In this document: positions 1 to 5,243 of the stretch, one piece after another
Numbering within the stretch: position 1 is the stretch's first letter
Layout: every line of letters begins with the position of its first letter
Source: Methylococcaceae bacterium
GTDB taxonomy: Bacteria; Pseudomonadota; Gammaproteobacteria; Methylococcales; Methylomonadaceae
NCBI GenBank assembly: GCA_030618325.1
Contig: JAUXDP010000164.1
Span: 1 to 7,015 of the forward strand
Direction: 5' to 3'
DNA length: 7,015 nucleotides
Translations under genes and position numbers: made by a program
Notes under the pieces: generated by a model
Told to the model about the DNA's origin: nothing
Database searches by the model: none
The model's input: the letters and a program-made list of their open reading frames with translations, nothing else

Positions 1-729
1 ATGCTGGAAGCAGCCCAAGCCGTAGAAAATGATGGCGGAGTTTTATTTATTGTTAAAAATTATGCTGGCGATGTAATGAATTTTGAAATCGCAGCCGAAA
101 TGCTGGAATGCCCCAGCGAAACGGTGCTTGTCGATGATGATGTTTCTTTGCCGAAAAACCACAGTACTGGCCGCCGCGGTGTTGCAGGTACGCTGATCGT
201 TGAAAAAATGGTGGGTGCAACTGCAGAAAATGGTGCAGATTTAACAGCTTGTAAAGCTTTGGGTGACCGCGTCAACGAAGTTACTGCATCAATGGGAGTC
301 GCCCTCAGCAGTTGTACCGTTCCTGCTTTAGGAAAACCCACGTTTGAGCTTACTGAAAATGAAATAGAAATGGGAGTCGGCATACATGGGGAAAGAGGCC
401 ATGAAACCATCAATATGATCAGTGCCACTGAGATTGTAGCTCGACTTTCTGATGCTATTAAAAATGATCTCAAACCGAAAAAAGGCCAGTCCGCCCTCCT
501 CCATGTCAATGGTTTTGGTGCAACACCACTGATGGAATTACACTTGATCTATAATTTAGCAACCCAATACTGGGAAAAGCAAGGTATTAAAATCACCCGA
601 TCACTGGTTGGTAATTATACGACTTCTCTTGATATGGCTGGCTGCTCAATAACCTTGACCCTGCTGGATGATGAACTTACAGCGTTATGGGATGCCCCTG
701 TCCATACTGCCAATTTGCGTTGGGGCTAA
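1..729 (+). CDS. dhaK: Dihydroxyacetone kinase subunit DhaK, 5'-truncated by the window edge
   Basis: Substrate-binding subunit of cytoplasmic DHA kinase, which yields dihydroxyacetone phosphate. The 242 visible residues carry the family landmarks: KNYAGDVMNFE at 19-29, whose Asp24 corresponds to E. coli DhaK Asp109; the TGRRGVAGT stretch at 56-64; GVGIHGERGHE at 125-135, whose His129 matches the histidine that binds DHA covalently as a hemiaminal; VNGFGATPLMEL at 169-180; and the typical C-terminus DAPVHTANLRWG. The first visible Met is internal: the alignment with the family runs straight through it, and about 85 N-terminal residues lie outside the window. The C-terminus is intact and no frameshift is seen. 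The VOC gene follows 17 bp downstream on the same strand, while the partner dhaL is convergent. No DhaM (PTS donor) is visible. The DhaK family call is secure; whether the kinase is PTS-linked or ATP-dependent cannot be decided here. Confidence 0.95.
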   Translation: MLEAAQAVENDGGVLFIVKNYAGDVMNFEIAAEMLECPSETVLVDDDVSLPKNHSTGRRGVAGTLIVEKMVGATAENGADLTACKALGDRVNEVTASMGVALSSCTVPALGKPTFELTENEIEMGVGIHGERGHETINMISATEIVARLSDAIKNDLKPKKGQSALLHVNGFGATPLMELHLIYNLATQYWEKQGIKITRSLVGNYTTSLDMAGCSITLTLLDDELTALWDAPVHTANLRWG

Positions 730-746
730 AACCTACTTTTAAGTTT

Positions 747-1133
747 ATGGAAAATAATACAGTAAATATTTTGCGTATGGACCACCACAGTGTGTTGTCC
801 TCTGATCTACCCAAGTCTATATTTTTTTATCATGATATTCTTGGCCTGGAAATAGACACAAACCGCCCTGCTCTCAAATATGATGGCGCCTGGTTTAAAA
901 TTGGCGAACAAGCGATACACTGCATCTGCCTACCCAACCCTGACCCTGTTCTGGAAAGACCGGAACATGGCGGCCGTGATCGGCATGTGGCATTAAAAAT
1001 TGCTAATCTTCAGCCACTAATAACAAAACTTGAAGAACACGACGTTTTTTACAGTAAAAGCAAATCAGGCCGTGGCGCAATATTTTTTAGGGATCCTGAT
1101 GGTAACGCTGTTGAGGCTATTGAGGAAGATTAG
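747..1133 (+). CDS. VOC-superfamily (glyoxalase/bleomycin-resistance fold) protein
   Basis: A 128-residue, single-domain vicinal-oxygen-chelate protein. It shows the beta-alpha-beta-beta-beta pattern: a DHHSVLSSDL strand (12-21), FYHDILGLE helix end (27-35), RHVALKIANL (79-88) starting the second half, and RDPDGNAVEAIE (115-126) at the end. Likely metal ligands are His13, His80 and Glu123, with His58 (AIHCI) as a possible fourth; this is inferred from fold position. Family members include glyoxalase I, fosfomycin-resistance enzymes and extradiol dioxygenases, so the reaction cannot be named. I chose ATG 747 because the domain begins just after it; an in-frame ATG at 687 would add 20 residues lying over the dhaK end, and ATG 777 would start within the first strand. 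No good Shine-Dalgarno precedes 747, so translation may be coupled to dhaK, which stops 17 bp upstream. Its last 17 bp overlap the end of dhaL on the other strand. Confidence 0.85.
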   Translation: MENNTVNILRMDHHSVLSSDLPKSIFFYHDILGLEIDTNRPALKYDGAWFKIGEQAIHCICLPNPDPVLERPEHGGRDRHVALKIANLQPLITKLEEHDVFYSKSKSGRGAIFFRDPDGNAVEAIEED

Positions 1134-1758
1134 CCTGCAAAACGTCTGCAATCGCACAAATCATTAACTGTGTAGTTTTAGCTCCAGCATCGATATGCCC
1201 TTTGGTGCGTTCCCCAAGATACGAGGCGCGCCCCTTTGTTGCCACCATATCACGTGTAGATTCCACGCCAGAAACAGCAACACTTTTGATGTTTTCCAGA
1301 ACATCAGGCAATTCAACTGAAGCCGCTGCTGAATCCTGCAAATAAGAAGCGACAGGCACCAGAACATCAAGCATAGTCTTTTCGCCAACATCTGCTTTGC
1401 CTCTTTGCTTGACTGATTCTACACCTTGAGAAAAAATATTCGCAAAGGACTGCAAATTTAACTCCTGGTCACGAGCAGCCTTACTCATAGACACAAACAA
1501 GGTACCAAACAATGAGCCTGAGGCACCACCCATTGTTGACATCAAAGTCATACCGATTTTCTGCAACACAGATACCCAGTCAAGTTGAGCTAAATCATCT
1601 TTTTGTTGAACCAACGCATCTATACCACGCTGTAAATTAAAAACATGATCACCATCGCCTATAGCCTGATCTAATGCGGTTACTTCTTCCGCATTGCTCT
1701 CAATTGTATTTGCTATAGCCTCAACTAAACTCGGTAATAATTTAGTGGAAAGTGACAT
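1117..1758 (-). CDS. dhaL: Dihydroxyacetone kinase subunit DhaL (nucleotide-binding, DAK2 domain)
   Basis: The ADP/ATP-binding half of DHA kinase, 213 residues (E. coli DhaL is about 210). Asp30, Asp35 and Asp37 in DQAIGDGDHVFNLQRG (30-45) match the three aspartates that hold the magnesium ions and nucleotide phosphates. GGASGSLFGT (77-86) is the glycine-rich nucleotide loop, GEKTMLDVLVPV (125-136) and GRASYLGERTKGHIDAGA (176-193) are further family signatures. It is one complete DAK2 domain, not fused to DhaK. The start is fixed by a strong Shine-Dalgarno, AGGAGG, just upstream. It is convergent with dhaK and the VOC gene, overlapping the latter by 17 bp, and lies 43 bp downstream of the uvrY-like gene on the same strand, so it may share that gene's transcript. 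In PTS-type systems DhaL keeps ADP bound as a cofactor rephosphorylated by DhaM; no DhaM is visible here, so the phosphoryl donor is open. Confidence 0.95.
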   Translation of the reverse strand: MSLSTKLLPSLVEAIANTIESNAEEVTALDQAIGDGDHVFNLQRGIDALVQQKDDLAQLDWVSVLQKIGMTLMSTMGGASGSLFGTLFVSMSKAARDQELNLQSFANIFSQGVESVKQRGKADVGEKTMLDVLVPVASYLQDSAAASVELPDVLENIKSVAVSGVESTRDMVATKGRASYLGERTKGHIDAGAKTTQLMICAIADVLQANLPQ

Positions 1759-1762
1759 ATTT

Positions 1763-1770
1763 GCCTCCTG
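1763..1770 (-). promoter_or_regulatory. Strong Shine-Dalgarno of dhaL
   Basis: Read on the minus strand this is CAGGAGGC, with about 4-5 nt between it and the ATG. It is the best ribosome binding site in the window and fixes the dhaL start. Contrast with the weak or absent sites of uvrY, motA and the VOC gene. Confidence 0.8.
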
Positions 1771-1801
1771 ATTTTTTACTGTAGTTTAAAAAAACCTTAA
1801 T

Positions 1802-2446
1802 CTAGATCAAAGTCGCATCAATAAACTCATACTTTACGGCCAAACAGGTCAATGCTACATCATTTTTTATTCGTAACTTATCATAAATGCGATATCGATA
1901 AGTATTAATGGTTTTATCACTAATGGATAGCATCTCAGACATTTCCTGGATGGTTTTACCTTGCAATATTAAAGAAACAACTTCAGTTTCCCGTTGTGAT
2001 AATTTTTCAAATGGGGAACCGCCGCCATTTAATACAGAAGAAAAAGCCAAATTACTGGCCACATCATTACAAAAATACCTTTTTCCACTGACCACCTTTT
2101 TAATTGCATTAACCATTTCTTGAGCAGGTGAACTCTTTGATATAAACCCAGGCACCCCTAATTTCAATAATTGCTGCGGCACCGGCCCATCTTTATGTAC
2201 GGTTAAGGCAATAATCTTTACGTCAGTATCTCGCTGAATGATTCGCCGGCAAGCTTCCACTCCACCTATGCCCGGCATGTTAATATCCATTAGCACAACA
2301 TCTGGTTTCAATCTTTTAACAGCATCTATAGCTTCTTCGCCACTACTGGCAAGACCGATAACAGTTATATCTTCGTCAGAAGATAATAACGATTCAATCC
2401 CAGTTCGTACTAACTCCTGGTCTTCCACCAGCAAAACATTAATCAT
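1802..2446 (-). CDS. uvrY: UvrY/GacA-family response regulator (NarL/FixJ type)
   Basis: A 214-residue transcription factor; E. coli UvrY has 218. Receiver domain (1-118): acidic pocket Glu8-Asp9, phospho-acceptor Asp54 in VLMDINMPGIGG, Thr82 in ALTVH and Lys104 in FISKSS. LuxR-type helix-turn-helix (about 145-205): SPFEKLSQRETEVVSLIL, then MLSISDKTINTYRYRIYDKL, close to UvrY/GacA wording. In relatives this protein is phosphorylated by BarA/GacS and drives transcription of the Csr/Rsm small RNAs that control motility, biofilm and carbon storage; that role is inferred here. I chose the ATG at 2446 because homologues begin MINVLLV; the frame stays open to 2557, but the 37 extra residues do not resemble the family. 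The Shine-Dalgarno is weak. uvrC, the usual downstream neighbour, is absent; dhaL follows instead. It is divergent from motA across 122 bp. Confidence 0.92.
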   Translation of the reverse strand: MINVLLVEDQELVRTGIESLLSSDEDITVIGLASSGEEAIDAVKRLKPDVVLMDINMPGIGGVEACRRIIQRDTDVKIIALTVHKDGPVPQQLLKLGVPGFISKSSPAQEMVNAIKKVVSGKRYFCNDVASNLAFSSVLNGGGSPFEKLSQRETEVVSLILQGKTIQEMSEMLSISDKTINTYRYRIYDKLRIKNDVALTCLAVKYEFIDATLI

Positions 2447-2485
2447 AAGGTATTTCTTAAAACAATAAGTAAGTAGACAAAGGGT

Positions 2486-2491
2486 ATCATA
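2486..2491 (-). promoter_or_regulatory. Candidate -10 element for the uvrY-like gene
   Basis: On the minus strand the hexamer is TATGAT, five of six matches to TATAAT, about 40 bp before the uvrY ATG. No good -35 hexamer lies 16-18 bp upstream; the expected -35 position (about 2509-2514) falls inside the inverted repeat 2499-2519, which fits an activator- or repressor-controlled promoter. Low confidence because such hexamers are common in A+T-rich DNA. Confidence 0.3.
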
Positions 2492-2498
2492 TTTGCCT

Positions 2499-2519
2499 GA
2501 GCACAGGCTATCGGTGCTC
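2499..2519. promoter_or_regulatory. Inverted repeat, candidate operator between uvrY and motA
   Basis: GAGCAC (2499-2504) and GTGCTC (2514-2519) are perfect reverse complements separated by 9 nt, a 21-bp dyad centred in the divergent 122-bp intergenic region. The size and spacing suit a dimeric regulator. It overlaps the likely -35 position of the uvrY promoter and sits 50-70 bp upstream of motA. It is followed by no T-run on either strand, so it is not a simple terminator. The binding protein is unknown. Confidence 0.4.
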
Positions 2520-2568
2520 CATATTTCTGCTATGCTTTTAGTAACTACAAGCACCAAAATTCATAGCG

Positions 2569-3393
2569 ATGATTAAAAGCATTAATTATTCTACAGCATT
2601 AGGTATTATTTTAAGTTTAATTCTAGTCATATTTATCATTCTATATGCGGCTGATGATCCGCGGTCATTTATAAACCCAACAGGCTTGGCCATCGTCATC
2701 ATGGGTTGTCTGGCAGCCGTTTTATTAAGTTACCCGTTAAGAGATATAAAGCGTAGCGTTAAATCTGTTAAATCTGTTCTATTTTATGAAAGCTTAAATC
2801 CGCAAAAAGAGGCAGATGAGGTTATCGAAGTGGCAAAAATGTGGTTTCGACGAGATACACTAGCTATCGAAAATGCGATTGAAACCATCAATAATCCTTA
2901 TTTAAAAACCGGATTCCAATTAATTATTGATAAAACACCTGTTGAAGATATTCTGGCATTATTAAAATGGCGAATTTCCAGAGTCAAAGCTAAAGAAAAG
3001 GCTGAAGCAGATATTTTTCGCACCATGGCTCAATTTGCCCCCGCATTTGGTATGTTAGGAACATTAGTGGGTTTAATCAATATGCTCCAAGCATTGGATT
3101 CTCGGGATATAAGCCTGATTAGTTTCAATATGGCCATTGCACTAATCACAACATTTTATGGTTTATTGTTTGCTAATTTACTCTTCAATCCTATCGCATT
3201 AAAGCTTGAACGACGTATGGAACACCGCGTTATGATAATGAGCATGGTGCTTGAGGGCATTGTTCTGATTAGTGAGCGCCGAACGCCTGCCTATATTCGA
3301 GAAACATTGAATTCATTTATTGTTCATCATGAAAATGAACTAAAAACATCTAAACCAGATCAATTAAAAGAAAAGCTCACCTTAGACTTATGA
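2569..3393 (+). CDS. motA: MotA/PomA-family flagellar stator subunit
   Basis: An ion-channel stator protein of the inner membrane, 274 residues. Four hydrophobic segments are visible at about 8-27, 38-56, 155-175 and 188-212, with the large cytoplasmic loop (58-150) between the second and third, as in MotA. Two conserved prolines are present: Pro158 in APAFGMLGTLVGLI (equivalent to E. coli Pro173) and Pro208 in ANLLFNPIALKLE (Pro222), which couple ion flow to shape change. Cytoplasmic Glu101 probably matches Glu98 of E. coli, while the position expected for Arg90 seems to be Phe93 with arginines next to it at 94 and 95. ATG 2569 is the only reasonable start, since an in-frame stop lies at 2542; it has no clear Shine-Dalgarno. 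The stop overlaps the motB start by 4 nt (ATGA), the usual sign of coupled translation. The driving ion, H+ or Na+, cannot be assigned. Confidence 0.92.
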   Translation: MIKSINYSTALGIILSLILVIFIILYAADDPRSFINPTGLAIVIMGCLAAVLLSYPLRDIKRSVKSVKSVLFYESLNPQKEADEVIEVAKMWFRRDTLAIENAIETINNPYLKTGFQLIIDKTPVEDILALLKWRISRVKAKEKAEADIFRTMAQFAPAFGMLGTLVGLINMLQALDSRDISLISFNMAIALITTFYGLLFANLLFNPIALKLERRMEHRVMIMSMVLEGIVLISERRTPAYIRETLNSFIVHHENELKTSKPDQLKEKLTLDL

Positions 3394-4463
3394 GCAGAGA
3401 ATCTTATGCTAATTTGCATGCCTCACAGGCCATAGAAGACTTACTAGCCGACAGCAGGAATGATAGCAATCAACAAAACTGGCTGCTAAGTTATCTAGAT
3501 GTTTTCGTGTTAATTATTATGTTAGTTATCACCTTATTGGCACTGACAGACAAAACCATATCTTCCCAGACTAAGCAAACGAAAAAAATAGCTCAGAAAC
3601 AAATCAAACCTATTAGAAAGAATTCTAAATTAAAACTTGCAGAAAATAAAACCAATCAATCAAAATTTACTGCTCATTCCAACAAAAATCAAGCAATTAA
3701 AAAACGTCGTACTCTTGATACTAAAAACACTCTTCCCCAACTAAACAAAAAGAAACTAGTCACAAACGAAAGAAACCAATCTGAAATAAAAACGATAACA
3801 AAAGAAGCTGATATCACTGCCCAACAAAAATCAACAACTAACTCCAGGAAACAATCAGAAAAACCTTTTCCTCTAGTCGTCACAAAAAAAATTGAACCTG
3901 AGCATGAAAATCCCGAAATAAAGGCCAAGCAAGAGACAAAAAAATACAGAGATTCTAATGAAACGAACACTACAGAGTCGAACCTGCAAACTGAAAAGCA
4001 ACCCACTCAAGAACCAAAGAAACCAGAAGAAAAATGGCAAGATCGACTAAAAAAGAAACTCGATAATTTTGAATTCATCAACGTCAAAATTAATCAAGGT
4101 TATGCACAAATAGAAATACAGGACAACATCCTGTTTGATTCGGCCAAAGCTTTGTTGACAGAGGATGGCAAGGAGCTATTAAAAAAACTAACTGCTTTGC
4201 TAAAACAATCGACGGGTATTATCTTTATTGAAGGTCATACAGATAATCAACCCATTGCAACCCAACAATTCCCATCCAACTGGGAACTCGGCTCAGCACG
4301 AGCCACCAGCGTTCTACATTTTCTAATATCACAAGACCTAAATGGCCAGCGTTTCCGTGCAGTTACTTATGCCGACACCATGCCTGTGGCTGATAATTTC
4401 AGCGAAGAAAGCAGAAGAAAGAACAGGCGCGTAAACTTATTAGTAAAAATCCCTGAGACCTGA
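3390..4463 (+). CDS. motB: MotB-family stator subunit with an unusually long basic linker
   Basis: The peptidoglycan-anchored partner of MotA, 357 residues (E. coli MotB 308). A short cytoplasmic N-terminus (1-30) leads into one membrane helix (31-52) with Asp37 in SYLDVFVLI as the candidate ion-carrying residue (E. coli Asp32). An OmpA-type domain fills about 235-355, with EGHTDNQPI (281-289), NWELGSARATSV (298-309) and RRKNRRV (342-348), the residues that bind peptidoglycan. Between them, about 53-230, runs a low-complexity K/Q/N/T/E-rich linker: residues 61-130 have 21 Lys/Arg against 3 acidic, residues 131-220 are nearly balanced. No clear amphipathic plug helix follows the membrane segment. 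There are no cysteines. The gene is A-rich in the linker. The start overlaps the motA stop by 4 nt. MotB rather than a generic OmpA protein is supported by the pairing, the membrane Asp and the NWEL motif. Confidence 0.9.
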   Translation: MSRESYANLHASQAIEDLLADSRNDSNQQNWLLSYLDVFVLIIMLVITLLALTDKTISSQTKQTKKIAQKQIKPIRKNSKLKLAENKTNQSKFTAHSNKNQAIKKRRTLDTKNTLPQLNKKKLVTNERNQSEIKTITKEADITAQQKSTTNSRKQSEKPFPLVVTKKIEPEHENPEIKAKQETKKYRDSNETNTTESNLQTEKQPTQEPKKPEEKWQDRLKKKLDNFEFINVKINQGYAQIEIQDNILFDSAKALLTEDGKELLKKLTALLKQSTGIIFIEGHTDNQPIATQQFPSNWELGSARATSVLHFLISQDLNGQRFRAVTYADTMPVADNFSEESRRKNRRVNLLVKIPET

Positions 4464-4498
4464 ACAATGCACCTGAGGGTGCAGCATCTCTTCTTCAG
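4460..4498. terminator. Nested hairpin between convergent motB and the CBS gene
   Basis: TGCACC (4468-4473) pairs with GGTGCA (4478-4483) around a 4-nt loop, and an outer pair, CTGAA (4460-4464) with TTCAG (4494-4498), encloses it. It fills the 40-bp gap between two convergent stops, where a two-way terminator would be expected. On the plus strand it is followed by a pyrimidine-rich stretch, not a true T-run, so intrinsic termination would be weak. Confidence 0.35.
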
Positions 4499-4503
4499 AC
4501 CAA

Positions 4504-4899
4504 TTACTTCGATGAAGTCAACGCACGCAATACATCTGAACGACTTATCACACCCACTAAATCGCCATCATCATAAACTGGAAAGCTTCTAACTGTTGAA
4601 CCTTTGAATGTTTCAGCCAATTCAAGAATACTTGCATCCGCTTCTACAGAAATAGTTTCTTCTGTCATAAAATCAGCTACTTTACCGCTCATTCCTTGAT
4701 TATAAGCACTCTCCAAAACAACTTTCATCCCATCCTTTTCAGAAAACATACCCGCCAACGTTCCCTGCTCGGTCATGACTGGGGCACTGGTTATTTTATG
4801 ATTTAACATTAGTTTTATTGCTTCTATAACATCCGTATCCAGTTTTAATTTTACTAATCTTTTAGACATATACTCCGCAACTGTAATTTTCGCAAGCAT
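4504..4899 (-). CDS. Stand-alone tandem CBS-domain protein
   Basis: A 131-residue soluble protein made almost entirely of two CBS motifs (one Bateman module): about 5-62, with HKITSAPVMTEQGTLAGMFSEKD, given as residues 34-56, and about 74-129, with RSFPVYDDGDLVGVISRSDV at 104-123. CBS pairs commonly bind adenine nucleotides such as AMP, ATP or S-adenosylmethionine, and sense energy state. There is no fused enzyme, channel or HTH domain, so the target is unknown. The stretch after the first CBS (DGMKVVLESAYNQGMSGKVADFM, 56-78) resembles small gammaproteobacterial CBS proteins of unknown role. The ATG at 4899 has a good Shine-Dalgarno, GAGGAGA, at 4905-4911 on the minus strand. It is convergent with motB and divergent from the chemoreceptor gene across 344 bp. 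Confidence 0.85.
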   Translation of the reverse strand: MLAKITVAEYMSKRLVKLKLDTDVIEAIKLMLNHKITSAPVMTEQGTLAGMFSEKDGMKVVLESAYNQGMSGKVADFMTEETISVEADASILELAETFKGSTVRSFPVYDDGDLVGVISRSDVLRALTSSK

Positions 4900-4920
4900 A
4901 ATAATCTCCTCATAATAATG

Positions 4921-4928
4921 TTATCGGC
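4921..4928 (-). promoter_or_regulatory. Exact match to the sigma-28 (FliA) -10 motif upstream of the CBS gene
   Basis: On the minus strand this reads GCCGATAA, identical to the enterobacterial FliA -10 consensus. At the expected -35 position (about 4940-4947) the sequence is GGCGTCTC, not TAAAGTTT, and transcription would begin only a few bases before the Shine-Dalgarno. It may be chance. Confidence 0.2.
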
Positions 4929-4993
4929 AAATGATTTAAGAGACGCCAATCTTTTCATCTTTTAAATAAACTTTTAATCTCTAACAATCTACT

Positions 4994-5021
4994 TTTATCA
5001 CATTTTTCCACACAAACGCAA
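4994..5021 (-). promoter_or_regulatory. Candidate sigma-70 promoter of the CBS gene
   Basis: On the minus strand TTGCGT (5021-5016) is followed after 16 nt by GATAAA (4999-4994), preceded by TGT, which gives an extended -10 (TGnGATAAA). It would give a leader of about 90 nt. The hexamers match moderately (3/6 and 4/6). Confidence 0.3.
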
Positions 5022-5107
5022 TTGCTAATATTCGACCAAAAAAATATTTAAATAAATACTGCTCCAAGACGCATCCATAGCTTTAAATACGACCTCAAAA
5101 AAAATGG

Positions 5108-5135
5108 TCAAGTTAAATTCTTCTCATGCCGGGAA
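5108..5135 (+). promoter_or_regulatory. Candidate sigma-28 (FliA) promoter of the chemoreceptor gene
   Basis: TCAAGTTA (5108-5115) matches TAAAGTTT at 6 of 8 positions, and GCCGGGAA (5128-5135) matches GCCGATAA at 6 of 8, including the GCCG core. The spacer is 12 nt (consensus 11). It would start the transcript about 100 nt upstream of the ATG. Chemoreceptor genes are classic FliA targets in gammaproteobacteria, so the position makes sense. The assignment is by eye only. Confidence 0.4.
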
Positions 5136-5243
5136 AGTTAATTACCTTCTCCTCAATTTCATATGAACCTTAAAATCTATTCTATACTTGATAGTAAATT
5201 GAAAAAGTTATGACTTTATCACTTTAATTTATAAGGCTCTCTA

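Larger units (their letters stand above)
4900..5243. other. Divergent intergenic region between the CBS gene and the chemoreceptor
   Basis: 344 bp, very A+T-rich, without a convincing small ORF or RNA gene. It holds the CBS Shine-Dalgarno (4905-4911), candidate promoters for both neighbours (listed separately), and the chemoreceptor Shine-Dalgarno TAAGG (5232-5236), 7 nt before the ATG. A weak dyad GACC (5091-5094) / GGTC (5106-5109) brackets an A-run. A TATACT hexamer at 5183-5188 resembles a sigma-70 -10 box but lacks a -35 partner. Nothing else stands out. Confidence 0.6.

Noticed and set aside
60..509. Long minus-strand open frame opposite dhaK
   Set aside because: The plus-strand frame encodes a clear DhaK; the antisense product has no recognisable domain.
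687..746. Earlier start of the VOC gene overlapping dhaK
   Set aside because: The added residues (MGCPCPYCQF and following) are the dhaK end read in another frame, and the VOC domain needs none of them. The cysteine-rich start looks like a metal site but is an artefact of that overlap.
1771..1801. T-rich stretch between uvrY and dhaL as an intrinsic terminator
   Set aside because: Only a GTTT/AAAC A+T-only pairing can form, with no GC stem; read-through from uvrY into dhaL seems at least as likely.
2447..2557. N-terminal extension of the uvrY-like frame to an ATG at 2557
   Set aside because: The 37 extra residues have no likeness to the family, and UvrY/GacA proteins start at MINVLLV. The open frame is chance and covers the promoter region.
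3689..4006. Minus-strand open frame rich in Phe and Ser opposite the MotB linker
   Set aside because: It is the mirror of the A-rich Lys/Glu codons of the linker, which give TTT/TTC-type codons in antisense; no start context supports it.
5033..5104. Similar A-rich segments at 5033-5044 and 5090-5104 as a direct repeat
   Set aside because: The likeness is mostly CGACC plus A-runs, expected by chance in such A+T-rich DNA.
5199..5228. TTGAAA-18-TTTAAT as a sigma-70 promoter of the chemoreceptor
   Set aside because: Transcription would begin inside or after the Shine-Dalgarno at 5232-5236, leaving no usable leader.
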